Shown: positions 22,149-33,443, numbered from the stretch's first letter. The stretch: DNA of 64,000 bases from Diphasiastrum complanatum (GCA_029204225.1 CM055115.1:10195172-10259171), one strand, 5' to 3'. The notes: generated by a model from the sequence alone, not told the origin. A program made the numbers and translations.

Positions 22149-22607
22149 ATGTTACACTACTATAGACAAATATGTACAATTAAATTAGATACTTTTGGTA
22201 CTGATTTAGATTATGTTTTTCATGACATGCAGCACATATTATGGCATCATTCGACATTCTTTGCAAAAAATAGTGGAAGTCTTGGCATATGGTCATCGCA
22301 AGGAATGGAAAAATCTCATTGGCAAACAAGAGTGGTATTTCATAAAAGTGAACAACATGGTGGGACTAGCAAAAAAACAGCTATATACTGCAACTTTTCC
22401 AATGGTTTTATAGAAGAATCCAAAATAATACAAAATCAACGGATTATAAAAACTTTCAAAAAGCATGCAAATTTATACAAGCCAACAGGCAATAGACACA
22501 CAATACAATTTTGTATATTAAATGAAAATTTTTACAAAGTACAATTCAGCAGTATCTTCTCTACTTTCGATACTTTCTCTAATGTAAGTTGCAACTTAGA
22601 ATCATGA
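22149..22607 (+). CDS. Unrecognised open reading frame, 152 codons
   Basis: The frame is rich in His, Trp and aromatic residues: VFHDMQHILWHHSTFFAKN, SLGIWSSQGMEKSHWQTR, VFHKSEQHGGTSKK. The pattern of an LxxHH segment followed by a W/Y-SSQG-ME-SHW segment and a S/T-QHGG motif looks like a conserved enzyme or transposase C-terminal part rather than random sequence, but I cannot name a family. It probably continues the frame at 21,615. No intron signals were clear. It lacks an obvious start context, so the first Met is only the first available. Confidence 0.4.
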   Translation: MLHYYRQICTIKLDTFGTDLDYVFHDMQHILWHHSTFFAKNSGSLGIWSSQGMEKSHWQTRVVFHKSEQHGGTSKKTAIYCNFSNGFIEESKIIQNQRIIKTFKKHANLYKPTGNRHTIQFCILNENFYKVQFSSIFSTFDTFSNVSCNLES

Positions 22608-23305
22608 ACAATTTTCTTCTTTCGTATAAATCCAACAACTCATAGTTTTCATAATCATTGTCTCACCATGTTGATGAGACTTTGAATGGGAAAACACTTA
22701 TTTCATTATTCTTGAAGAACTTCAGATAATGCCCCAGTGCATGATCTCTTGAAAATTCTCCTGTAGAAGGTCTATGCACTCCTCGACGAATTGCAAAATC
22801 ATCAAGAAAAATTGTTTCATGAAATGAAAAAATCCAAAGTAAGCTCCAGTATATAATCTGACATGACGAATCTACTAGTCCATAATAAAATACAAAACTT
22901 ACGCATTCAGCATTGTCTTCCTTGATTGTTGTCTCTCCACCACATCCATAGGGTAACAACCGACCCACTCTCATGCACTAGAGCTATCGACATATTCATG
23001 TCCGGTCAAGCCTTCTATGATAAATGGCATCCCATACTACTAGCCATCATACTTAGCTCTCCATAGCACACATCTCCTAGCCTGGAAATACATCTTGGCT
23101 CATGCATGTGCTCTCTGTCCACCAACTCCTGAGTAAACTGAGTGAATAGAAAGAGGGAAACCCCACCACTATATGGACATAGCATAGTGGGACCTATCAA
23201 GCACGGTCCTGTCAATGACACGTGACCACCTAGGATGGTGACATGTGGCACCGAAATATGTCGATAACGCCAAGACCTGCATCATGCCCCTTGTGAGGCC
23301 AGCGA

Positions 23306-23865
23306 GCTTTGTCATCAGTATAGTAGTATAGTAACAAACAACATAGTGACAATAACAAAGCTGGAGATGGCGCTAACGACTTTGCTGGAGATAGAGATGG
23401 CACTAAACACTTGTTTTTGACCATGGACATAGAGATGGCATAGGCTTTGTTTTAGAAATGTCACTCCTAATTCAAATTTTTGAGTGTTCCCAACTATTGG
23501 GAGAGAATATTTAAGCATTTTGAAAATTATTTTTTAACTATGGTTAAGCACCAGTGAAGTTTGATGTGACTAAACTAAGGTGCATTCATTTACATGAAAA
23601 GTAGTGTGGGCAGATGCGTAAAGAAGTTAGAAAATGATATTATAATTAGTTTATAGTTATTTTTCTCTCTCCTACATGGCATTTCTCATAGGGCCCTCTT
23701 TGGGCCCATATTTTCTCTAATGCATCAAAAGCATGAACTGATCTTCAAGAATCTCAATAATCGCAATGATCGCTCCAAAGACATCTTTAATCGCTCCCAC
23801 CTACACAAAACCAAGTGAGGAAGAAGGCGCTGGATCGCGCGAATTTGGAAAAATGAAACAAACAA
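23306..23865. repeat. Outer part of the right inverted-repeat arm
   Basis: Inverted diverged copy of 1-559. It carries the frame 23,315-23,518 (minus) corresponding to 340-540 (plus), a short internal duplication (gctggagat...gcgctaacgac type) and the cgctggatcgcgcgaa edge at about 23,830. No gene is supported. Confidence 0.7.
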
Positions 23866-23879
23866 TGAATTTCAAGGTC

Positions 23880-24260
23880 CCAAAAGCACGTCGGAATCCG
23901 ACGTCCGTGTTGGTTCAAGCTCGAACCACAGATGCCAGACGCCGTCAGCAGGCTTTTGAATTGCTGACATGGATGTCAGAATCCGACGAACAAGAAATTC
24001 TGATGTCCATGTCGGATGCCATGTAATTTAAAAAAAAAAAATGCCATGCCATATCCACGTCGAGATGACAAATTTTGACATGTCAAAATCTGACGTCCAA
24101 TTCAAAAATTGGTTGCCACCAAAATTTCCTAAGCACTGGGCTCCCATTTTGGGATTTTTTGCCTGGACGTCGGATTTTGACGTGTTAGATTACGACGGAT
24201 TATAAATTTCTGAAAATGCGTTAGACGCCCATGTTGGAATCCATGTGATATGTTATCGTG
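23880..24260. repeat. Array of palindromic TCCGACGT motifs
   Basis: A perfect interrupted palindrome acgtcggaatccgacgt lies at 23,888-23,904, followed within 360 bp by further copies in both orientations (gtcagaatccgacga, atgtcggatgcc, ctgacgtcc, ggacgtcggattttgacgtg, attacgacgga), plus a poly-A run at about 24,030. A diverged copy of the whole block lies in reverse orientation at 55,898-56,290. Most deviations are C-to-T or G-to-A at CpG. The hexamer GACGTC is a known plant bZIP-type site; a role here is inferred only. Confidence 0.65.
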
Positions 24261-25094
24261 TATAAGGAATGTCAGGTCCTAGCGGAGGGTTTGGATGGAT
24301 CATCTTCCCCAAAGGTAGTTATGGATTTGTGATGCATGGAATATCTCTCCTATGATGATCTTTTCTCACTTTCTCAAGACAATACAAAACACACGTCACT
24401 CTCTAGAAAAGGATTAGAACATGAACATCTCGAGAGTGATGATAATCTATAATGGGCAAAACAAGAGGCTTTGGGAATCTCATGATTTCACTCAAACATG
24501 TGATTCCTGGATAGATATAATCCTTTGTAAATGTATCAATTTTGAACCAAACAGTATCCCGATGTTCAAATATGGTGTATTGACATAGGGAATACCTGAT
24601 CGTATGGGAAGATTTCACCGAAACATCCTTTAGATTTTCATCGAAATGGTTTTCTAGAGTGTTCTAAGTCATTTGCCCAGTAGTTTCCGGAATTCTCAAC
24701 AAGAGTTGTAGCTCTTCATATGTATTGTAATTTTAAATCAATATTTGAATGAATCAAATTCAATATACTTGCAAGGGATTGTGTTGGCTCCCAATCACTT
24801 ATGTTTGATGGATATAAATGATAATAATGGAAGCAATGTGATCAACATACAATTACATGTAATGTTTGTCTTTCCACTCTCTAATGATTTAGTACAACCA
24901 TGTCTCTATGACAACTGGTAAATCCTTTTATTGAAAAAGAGAAATTCGTTGCAAGTGCGGTGTACAACCCCCAAACATCTTGGTTTTCATATGTATGATA
25001 GTGAGTGACTAGGAACCATATATTCCAACAAGGTATCCTAGCCATTGTGGTCCTAAGTAGATATGCCATGAACATTGAGATTTTAGCTCTAAAT
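24261..25094. other. No recognisable feature
   Basis: About 830 bp with no coding similarity, no terminal repeats and no second copy in the window that I could find. Short reading frames (24,403-24,618; 24,881-25,075) have no recognisable protein features. Confidence 0.5.
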
Positions 25095-25102
25095 GGTATA
25101 TT

Positions 25103-25660
25103 CTAGTGTTGGGCGTGTATTAATATTTTTAATACCAGCCGATCATGGTATCATACTTTTTAAAAAAAATTGATACCAGTTGGGTATCAGTTTCAACATG
25201 TTTTGTAAATTGGTGGCTAGTATCAACTGACTTAGGTATTGTAAGAGTGATACCAGCCAAGTTTAAACCCGCATATGGATATATAATTTTTTTTTCTAAA
25301 ATTAGCCATTTTATAAAAGGTAGCTTGCATTTAATGAAAATCATAATCATTTTAAATGTAATATACATATGATTTTTAAGGCCAATGCTTTGTTGGTGCC
25401 CACGAATGAGTTTAAGACACCACGATAAATATCTGTCACATATGTAAATTTTGAAAGCTAACTAAATATGGATACTATATTGATACCATATTAAATTCGA
25501 ATTTTTTGCCCCTAATCCGAGTATCGATATGTGCATTGATGGGCAAAAACTAGCCCGGGTTGGGTATCGACCATAGTATTAGAATATTATATATCGGGCA
25601 GGTATGTTCTACGATACCATTGTTGATACCACCCGGGCACATATATATCCACCCAACACT
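25103..25660. mobile_element. hAT-like non-autonomous transposon (MITE), 558 bp
   Basis: The ends are short inverted repeats: agtgttggg at 25,105-25,113 and cccaacact at 25,652-25,660. They are flanked by an 8-bp direct repeat, ggtatatt, at 25,095-25,102 and 25,661-25,668. An 8-bp target duplication with TIRs of this kind is typical of hAT elements. Inside, many copies of GGTATC/GATACC in both orientations cluster toward both ends, resembling subterminal transposase-binding repeats. Short frames on both strands inside it are by-products of these repeats. Confidence 0.75.
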
Positions 25661-25668
25661 GGTATATT

Positions 25669-26630
25669 TCAGCAATATTGAGTATAGACCTACATACTAT
25701 ATTTGAAGGAGATAGGGTTCAATTACCATTTAGTGTAATACCCTATTACATGCATATTTCTCTTGAATTACTATACTGTGATGCAAAATTCCAATTAACC
25801 TCTCAATTGATGAAGATAACTATCGAATATGAAGAAATATCTAATGGACAATGACAAGTTATTCAAAGATATATTGAACATAAAGAGGCCTAAATAAATT
25901 TGACTGAAGAACGGACTATATCCTGAAGGTCATATATGAAACGACGTGAACCTTAATAACAAGGCTAGCCCTAAGAGTAGAACATTCCAGAAGACACATT
26001 TATTGTGCCTCAATCAAACGTGGTAACCTTCCACGTGCTTGCTTCTCAATGGATCAAAGCCGCGTGACAAAGATGCCACCAAGGAAATTGTACTCTTGTA
26101 ATTTTTGTATAGGATGTAATTAGTTAATTAAATTAAATAAGAAGCGACATATCGATTACTAGAGAGCTACGTACTTTCACACTTGTTCCCTATATGTACA
26201 CCACTTACGCTTCAATACAACCACTGAGTTTTTCAGGAGATCACAGAGAGAGTTTGAGTCTTCGAGTTTTCCCTTCTCTCGGTTTTCATAAGCCTTCTAT
26301 TTGCTGAGCACTTCTATTTTTTACAGTTGGTAAGCCTCATCTTGTCAGATGTGCTTGTGATTGTAACTTGGTTAGACACTGCCTTAGTCTTGAATTGTCG
26401 TATAGAGCAACCATAAATTCTTTGCTAAGATTCTTTGAAAACTCACTAGTTAGCTAATTGCATGTGTGATTGGATAATCAATTGCTTGGAACTTGCTTTA
26501 ATTCAACTTTCTGGCATCTTCAAAGAGCTAGCTTTGATCATTGTTTTCTTGATTAGTTGCTTGTTTTAGCAACTCTTAGTTGATTGTTGGTTGACTGCTG
26601 GTTGATGCAGTTGACTTTGTTTGATTGTTT
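25669..26630. other. Non-coding; possible LTR-like segment near 26,090-26,240
   Basis: No coding sequence recognised. The stretch around gtaattagttaattaaatt (26,110) followed by a TATA-like ccctatatgtac (26,188) and ttcaggagatca (26,236) resembles a copia LTR promoter, and ttcaggagatca recurs at 26,885 beside a primer site on the opposite strand. Ends and target duplications were not found. Confidence 0.3.
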
Positions 26631-26639
26631 CACTTCTCA

Positions 26640-26790
26640 TAAGCCTTCAGTATAGGTGGAGTAGCATCTTCATAGGAGGAATTGCATTCACCACCAAATC
26701 CCAAAGATCTTTCTCCTCTAAAACCATTTGCATTTTAAACTTCCACAAATGAAAATTATGCCCATCAAATTCTGGAAACAAACCTAAATA
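26640..26790 (-). pseudogene. Ty1/copia gag N-terminus fragment
   Basis: The minus strand reads FPEFDGHNFHLWKFKMQM, VLEEKDLWDLVVNAIPP and, after a single frameshift, EDATPPILKAYEK. This is the start of a copia gag (DUF4219/UBN2 type). It lies about 75 bp downstream of the primer site at 26,863-26,875. The rest of gag and pol are absent to the left. Confidence 0.7.
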
Positions 26791-26862
26791 CAATTAAAAC
26801 AAATCAGATCTGAAACAAGATCAGTAGAATGTCAAAATAATCAGAATGCATGTGAGAGGGCT

Positions 26863-26875
26863 GGCTCTGATACCA
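26863..26875 (-). other. Primer-binding site, initiator-Met tRNA type
   Basis: The plus strand ggctctgatacca is the complement of TGGTATCAGAGCC. It immediately follows, on the minus strand, an LTR end TGTATCA. Confidence 0.85.
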
Positions 26876-27110
26876 TGATACATTTCAGGAGATCAACGCA
26901 AGCAGGAGGAGAGGGAGAGAGAGCGGAAAGAGAAACACGTAAACTAACTACATTCTTATTCATTTGATTCTCTTTAGCTCCGCTGGCACAGTCATTGCTG
27001 GCTTCCACAGGAGATTCGTGCTCCTGAACTCTCGATGTATAGCTCAGGACTTCTTCATGTCTTGTTGTCCAGCATCCTATTTACGCCTCCTAAGTTGCCT
27101 CCCTAGTTGT
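26876..27110 (-). repeat. Copia 5' LTR, R/U5 part (far end undefined)
   Basis: Sequence directly upstream of the primer site, beginning (plus strand) tgatacatttcagg and rich in GA/AG (ggaggagagggagagag). No second LTR is in the window, so the outer end at about 27,110 is a guess. Confidence 0.45.
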
Positions 27111-27686
27111 AAATGATCCTTGTATCTTTGTCATGTGTTGCCAACTGCCGATAGCCTGTCATTGAAGCTTATAATCCCATCGTTCAGTCGATGTGCTTAA
27201 CAAAGTGTGGCTCCCTTTTTCCCCTCAGTCGTTGTGTTGTGATTCCACCCAGAAGTCAGGTAATGTCCAAATCCCCAAGATGTCTTAGTTAGATAAGTAT
27301 GTCTTGCGATTGTTACACGTGCAATCTGCAGGTTAATGGTCTGTCTTTGGTTTTTAATTCGAATTAAACTGGACATGCACTTAGCATAAAACAAATAGCA
27401 AATCAACTGCTGCAACTTGCATCAAGTAAAGGATTTTTAGCCAGAGAAACCTAATACAAGAATAGACATGGTCTGTCTGAAGTGTGCTACTATCTTGTTG
27501 TGCTTTTAATTGCTATATGTTTATAGATTGACGTCTTTTGCAATCTAAGTTATAGTAAAATTAGAATCTATATAACCTTGGCTGTACCAGCAATGTCAGT
27601 GGAGGTTGGAGAATGCATACATTGTTATGAGCATCTATTTGCGTATATGACGTCAAAACTTATCGTTTTCTTGCTACCTTTCACAG

Positions 27687-27815
27687 CATGAAGGAAATCC
27701 GAATCTAGACTGGGTTGTCAAACCAACTGGAATCTGGTTACTATACAAAAATGGTAGGGGGGGGAGGTTTTGTGCCTTGGATGTGATACACAAGTTGATT
27801 GTTGACGATGCAAAG
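27687..27815 (+). pseudogene. Orphan exon-like segment, 43 codons
   Basis: The segment is open in one frame over exactly 43 codons (HEGNPNLDWVVKPTGIW, LLYKNGRGGRF, ALDVIHKLIVDDAK). It is preceded by a pyrimidine-rich tract and cag (gctacctttcacag) and followed by gtgatc after caaag, as expected for an internal exon. A second acceptor-like tgttggcag near 28,179 is followed by an open stretch reading SYHYHDWIYAWSK and a stop. I do not recognise the gene. The run of eight G at 27,757-27,764 could hide a frameshift. It may be a host gene fragment; classed as pseudogene because no complete gene surrounds it. Confidence 0.4.
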
Positions 27816-28970
27816 GTGATCTTCAAATTTGTGATAATATTTTTGTGCAGTTAAACTATACAACTGTTGTTTTTCCTCAACGTGCCTTAGGTAGATAGTG
27901 TACCATACAATATTCAATGTTAAGATTATGAGGTAAGCATTGTAAGAACCAGAAAGCTTAAATCAATCAAGGTTAACATTACTATTAGTGTATAGAGTAA
28001 ACACTACTGCCTGCTTGGTACATTCTCTGCATATTGACAATTCTTTTCTTAACTATTTCACCGGCAATGTTGTTCTAACTTTTTATCTGGCTATGTGCGT
28101 ATTTCAACCTGGCATATAATTAGACACAAGGCCTATATCATAGGTTGTAATATCTTAGCTGTACTTGTTTGTTGGCAGGTCTTATCACTACCATGATTGG
28201 ATTTACGCCTGGAGTAAATGAGTACTCATCTAGATAATCAAACAAATGATTAGGTTAACGGAATTCTAAGGACATGAGATTCCTATTTAGGTGTTGGGAT
28301 TCATTTGTCTCCTCAGAATAAAACAAAAACCTCGTCGTATCATACCACAAAGGCCTTTCCATAATGGTGAAATTGTTGGATTCATAAAGGAGATCTTTTT
28401 AATTACAATTTTATCTTTTAGATACAAACAAATGCATTTAGAAGCTTTTTCCTAAAAAGGTGGTTTTTGGTAAGTTCAGTTATGGTGAGATTGGTCTGTT
28501 TCTTTTAACATTTTAAGTTGCAAGAGCTTACACTATCACATCCACTACCACAAAAGTAGTTAACAATTTTTACAATTGTAGAGTTAAGATTGCACATAAT
28601 AGGTGATCTTCGCTTGATGATAGTTTCTTATAAAGGGTTTAATATTTGGCTACAAAACATGTGCCCCATTTTGGAATTTTGGTAAAAAAGAAACAAATTT
28701 CAAAAAGGCAGCTCAAGTTGGCAATGATCCTCAAGTATTCACAACTCTTATATTCACAATAATAATGATAAGTACTCATAATATTTTAGTAAACACGATC
28801 AATATTCACAAGTAATCAGGATCGATACTTATTATAATAGCGAATAGAATTCACAATAATCATGATTAATATTAAAGCTATTCACTTTTTAGTATTCACA
28901 ATTTTAGATAATCTTTGCCAACCATCAAGCATGTAGAATTCAAGACACATCCAATATAGAAAATAATTTG
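27816..28970. other. AT-rich non-coding DNA
   Basis: No coding sequence beyond the possible short exon near 28,181-28,222. The stretch 28,690-28,920 contains several copies of attcacaa and related words but no regular period. Confidence 0.4.
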
Positions 28971-28974
28971 GATA

Positions 28975-29485
28975 CATCCTCCACCAATGGCTAAATGTAA
29001 TTGTGAGATTGGAGTATAGTCAAATTCACAAATCTAAATTGAAAAGTTAATAATTTCATTAGTTAAAGCTTACCAAAAACATAATACAATAAATTAAGTC
29101 AAAAATTTGAAATTCATCTAACCTATAAGGCCATGCACCTTGGAGATCATTGAAAAATTTCCATGGAAGTTCTTTTGTTACACAGACTTGAATACCCATA
29201 AATGAACCTCGCATCCCTGCTAAAACAAAATTAAAAACAGGAATTCCACTAAAGGCATGTCAAAAAGAGGTGATAAGTATCATTTAAGTATGGGCTTTGG
29301 AGAACTAAAGTTGATCACAAATCCTTTTAGGCTAATGTGAAGCCAAATTAAAATGCTTGTAAAATTGGAGATTGGTTTACATAACAGATCATTTATGTAG
29401 GGTGTTCTAGAGAGTGAGTATTTAAATTGTATAGGATTACCCCGAAAATGAATTTAGGTCAGGAGTAAAATTAATGTGCAATACT
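28975..29485 (-). repeat. Copia 3' LTR, about 510 bp
   Basis: Bounded on its right (5' side on the minus strand) by a polypurine tract, complement of tcccccttaagc at 29,486. It contains a TATA-like stretch near 29,424 (complement of tatttaaattgtatagga). The block 28,975-29,420 occurs again, directly, at 58,765-59,240, with the same left boundary at ctccaccaatggc, so this boundary is probably the LTR end. Confidence 0.65.
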
Positions 29486-29660
29486 CCCCCTTAAGCTTAC
29501 CACAAAAACCTGAATGAAGAATTAACATACGAACTAAGGTAATGTGTTTACCCTTTGGCAAAGACTTTGTTGGAATATCGGTCAACATGTTATCGGTATG
29601 ATAGTAACTTAATCTAAGTATCTGTTTCTCTAGCCCAATCTGAGTCTGAATAGGCATTTA
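29486..29660 (-). pseudogene. Copia RNase H C-terminal end
   Basis: The minus frame 29,454-29,657 reads QIGLEKQILRLSYYHTDNM, LTDIPTKSLPKGKHI and MLILHSGFCGK, the last part of copia RNase H running into the polypurine tract. The next ~100 bp upstream (29,690-29,780) repeats part of the same sequence, a small tandem duplication. Confidence 0.7.
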
Positions 29661-29819
29661 GAACTCGTGCATCCTTGGAATCTCTATCATAACACACTAA
29701 CTAAGGTAATGTGTTTACCCTTTGGCAAAGGCTTTGTTGGAATATCAGCCAACATGTTATTGGCATGACAGTAACATAATTCGACATCCTTCTCTCTCAT
29801 AAAATGAAAAAGTTGAGCC

Positions 29820-30800
29820 GACGAGGTGCTAACATTAAGTAGTAATTAAGAATGAGGTGGTATATGTGTCCCGTTCAGCAATGGCATTGGTTAGTGGTTA
29901 GATGAGGTGGAGCTCATTAAAAGGTCAACTTTGGAACAATAATATTACGCTTGTGTCGATCTCAATAAGACCTTCAATAGCAAATGCATTGAAATTGTAG
30001 TATATTGATCGATTGTGAAGTAAAGATCATGGGTTAGAGCTTATAAGTTGTGTGGGGATAATTTGTTGTTCCATTGTTATGAATGCTGTAAGGAAGCCAT
30101 GGCTAACGTGGACATACGAGGGAGACCTATGCGACACAGGAGATAGCCTAATTACGCGACCATTGAAGAGGAGTTTGGCAACCCAGTAAATTTACAATAA
30201 TTGATTTGGAAAAGATAACAACAGATGGCAGAATGAGCAAGACAACAGATGCAAGAATTCAAAATTTGGAACATAGAGTACCAGTTATTTGTCATCGACA
30301 TGGTGTTGTGAATTTTTGTTGGACTACTCATATTGTATGGTCTGCTTTCTGCAGCAAACATTTGGTGGAAGACGCATGACTAAATTGTAAACAATAATAT
30401 TATGCTACAGTTGGACATTATTTGGAATACCAAAATATGATGAATGAAATGCGGTTGACAATCAATTGTATGTGTACATGGTTGTTGATTCAAAATACTA
30501 TACATAGTTAGGAATGTTTCTTACAAAAAGCGATGAATTTTATGGGAAAGGGAAAGAAGGGAACAAAAAATGGATTATGAGGGCAAAAATAATGGATTTT
30601 TTGGTTTGACTATGGTAACTAGGGACATTTCTATATTGTTGTGCATTAGGAGGTTTGTTGCAGTCGTGCGGTGCTTTGCGGTTTTGCGGTGTTGCGAGCC
30701 AATTCGGACGTATGATGTGAGGGGGTCGAAGTGATAGCATTATTATGGTCATTAAAGATAGCATTAAAAGAAAAGTTGAGCCGATTATCACAAGAAGTAC
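29820..30800. repeat. Dispersed repeat, inverted relative of 8,766-9,730
   Basis: 29,820-30,080 matches 9,060-9,330 and 30,610-30,790 matches 9,340-9,510, both inverted. Between them 30,250-30,600 matches a unit of the 241-bp repeat at 8,331 and the copies at 60,225-60,780. No gene is supported. Confidence 0.6.
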
Positions 30801-30839
30801 ACTAATATCGCATGTCAACAAATACAATAATATCAAATG

Positions 30840-32505
30840 TCAACAAGGCTTAGATAAAACTCATTCCTTAAAATGATGTCAGGATTCTTGAGCCAAGTAG
30901 AAAAATGAAAAAGCCTATGCATCTTTGTTCCCTACTTATTATATTCTAAAATGGCACATAGTGTATTTAAATAGTACCATATGATTGGGAAGAGTTTCAT
31001 TATGACCATATGCTTGTGTGGGAAAGCCTCTAAGACTTATCACATGACCAACATAGAAGTTTGTTCCTTCTTTTTTGGATAGGGCGGAGGTTACAATCAA
31101 AATAATTAAACAGTAACATCACAACGGGCAACAAGCGACATTTCTTTTTTGTAGTTCTAGGATGCACCTAGTTCTATTTGTTAGCAATAGCTTATGGATG
31201 CAATTTGTGATTTATGACTAAATTCACTGCACGAGTTAATTCATGTGGTATGAGAGTCATTTGTTAGCTCATCACATATTGTAGCCATCCAGCATAGGTC
31301 ATGTTTTGGGTGTTTAGATTCTTTCAATGCATATTCATCTATATTTACATGTTTATTTGTTTATTTTCTCATTTTGCAAATGTTTGTTGATTTTTGGAAT
31401 CTCGCTACATAGGATAGAGTTGGTATTTTTTGTGGCAAACCTTTTAAGGATTACCAGGTTTATGACTTAATCTTCAAAGTTTAGTTTTGAGTTGTTGAGG
31501 TTTAGGAAATGCAAACTTTTGATGACTCGATATTAATTTTTAATAGTTTTCATGGGTTTTTATGCATCCCCAAAGGAATCCACATAGAAGTCCCAAACCT
31601 ACAAATTTTTACATTCAGTACAGAAATTGTTTGGTGATCTTTAATCTTATTTTGAATGCAAATTGTTCTCGGATAGGCATCTAAGTGTTATCTCAAATTT
31701 AACAAGAATTATCTTAATCTATATTGAAAAGGGAGTAGGCCAATTATATCATTAAACATTAATTACCATTTCATCCTAAGTGTCATTTTATTTCATTCTA
31801 AATGACTTAAATTAATGGCAAATTAGAGAATGATTGTAAATTACAAAGTGTGTGGAGCCCTGCTTTGTAATAAATTATACATTTAATGAGCAGTTTAGAT
31901 TTTTTGTATATGATACAGAAGTTTAAATGAGCTAACTTTGTCTAACGTATTAAAATTGACATCATAAAGGCAAGTTCTATTTATTGGGGCCAAACTTTTT
32001 TGAAGATGTAGATATGTAATGATGTAAACCCAGCCAAGTGACTGCTCATGTTAATATCCATGTCATTTCTGAAGCAATGTCTACAAACCTCAATGCACTA
32101 TAACTAGGTGAGAGTGTGTCATTTGATGTCATGTTAACAGCCATGTTATTTTTTAAGCTGCATTGTAGATTTCACACGTGCCACAACATGTACTTGTAAT
32201 CTTCTAAGGTGTGTAGATGCACCAAGATCAAGACTAGATTGAGATTCAAGATCTATCTTTGATTCTATGGCAAAAACACACTACTACATGCATTCAATCA
32301 CTTCCAACTCTCAGTCACATGTGTAGGAAGTATTAAAAGGTTATTCTAAGTAAAAATAAGCTGCTCTCCTCGGGTAGAGAGAGAAAATAATCATGAGCTC
32401 TCGGGTGGAGGGAGAAAGCTAGAAATCCACACAATCTCCAAATCAGTTAGATCCAAAATGAGGAGTACAATGATACTAGTAGATCCACGAGCTACCACTA
32501 TGCTT
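30840..32505. other. No recognisable feature
   Basis: AT-rich sequence with no coding similarity and no copy elsewhere in the window that I could detect. Confidence 0.45.
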
Positions 32506-32509
32506 AACT

Positions 32510-32665
32510 ATGGTTGGACCACACTTTGTCACCTCTTAATCCTATTGGACCATTGATCTATGCACCTCTTAATTCTACTGGACTATTTTCAAGCAAACCT
32601 CAAATTTCTATTGGACCTCACATGGTTCCACCTCTAAATCCTATTGGACCTCTTACAATTCATCA
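32510..32665 (+). repeat. Degenerate short repeat encoding PLNPIGP-like units
   Basis: The words cctcttaatcctattgga, cctcttaattctactgga, aatttctattggacct and cctctaaatcctattgga follow one another, giving a peptide with repeated PLNPIGP in the frame 32,514-32,696. No domain is known to me and the frame is short, so I treat it as a repeat. Confidence 0.5.
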
Positions 32666-32756
32666 AACAAAAGCATTACACTTGTCTACACTCTAATTGG
32701 CAAAAGTTTAGCCTCTTGCTCTATTTTTTGCTCAATAGTGGCATTACAAGTCGAAA

Positions 32757-33443
32757 TTGGAGTTAATCCACTCGAATGTGCATTTCTCATCAACTATAAG
32801 CAAGGGAGGAGCCACTTGTTTTGTTAATTTCATTGATGATATCACAAGATTCACTTGGATATATCTTCTTGTTTCTAAATCTATGGTGTTTGATCATTTC
32901 CTTATTTGCAAAGCTTATGTAGAGAAGCAATTCTCATTCAAGATTAAAGCTCTTAGAAGTGATGGAGGTGGTGAATATATCTCCAATAAATTTCATGATT
33001 TTTGTGAGCTTGAAGGCATCAAAACAGAGTTCTCTTGTGCCTACTCTCCATCTCAAAATGTAGTGGCCGAGAGAAATAATAGATCTCTATGTAAATGTGC
33101 AAAATCTATGAGAATTGAGGAATCTTTGCCCAAATATTTTTGGGGAGAAGCCATTAACTGTGCAAATTATCTTTGCAATAGGCTCCCACATATAGCTCTT
33201 GGTGGAAAGTCACCATATGAAATCTTATTTTTGAAGAAGCCTAAGGTTGATCACCTTAGAGTTTTTGGATGCATATGCTTTTCTCATATTCCCTTGGAAA
33301 CAAGGAAGAAGGAAGATCCAAGTGCATGCAAAGGAATCATGGTGGGATACTCATCCACCAAGAAGGCCTATAGAGTCTTTGTGCTCTCTACTTCTCAAGT
33401 TATTGAAAGTAGAGATGTTGTCTTTCATGAAGATCAACACTGA
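32757..33443 (+). pseudogene. Copia integrase core
   Basis: The frame encodes HSNVHFSSTISKGGA (first catalytic Asp of the family changed to Asn), NFIDDITRFTWIYLL, LRSDGGGEYISN (second Asp), SPSQNVVAERNNRSL (Glu; usual Gly after Asn is Val) and FGCICFSHIPLETR. The zinc-binding part is missing. It ends at the TGA at 33,441; the next codons continue in frame as SFEEAEIKKS. Confidence 0.85.

Larger units (their letters stand above)
21536..23305 (+). other. Arm-specific insertion with unrecognised coding remnants
   Basis: Where the left arm has about 60 bp (approximately 545-605), the right arm has 1.77 kb of unrelated sequence. It includes frames at 21,615-21,929 and 22,149-22,607 on the plus strand and a weaker one at 22,663-22,974 on the minus strand. 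No clear terminal inverted repeats or target duplication were found by eye, so whether it is a DNA transposon, captured DNA or an insertion with deletion remains open. Confidence 0.6.

Noticed and set aside
1-23865. Inverted arms as a pure assembly artefact
   Set aside because: Arms differ by several percent and carry private deletions and insertions, which a mirrored contig would not show; still, long reads would settle it.
25129-25372. Open frames on both strands at the same place
   Set aside because: They lie inside the hAT-like MITE and arise from its GGTATC/GATACC symmetry.
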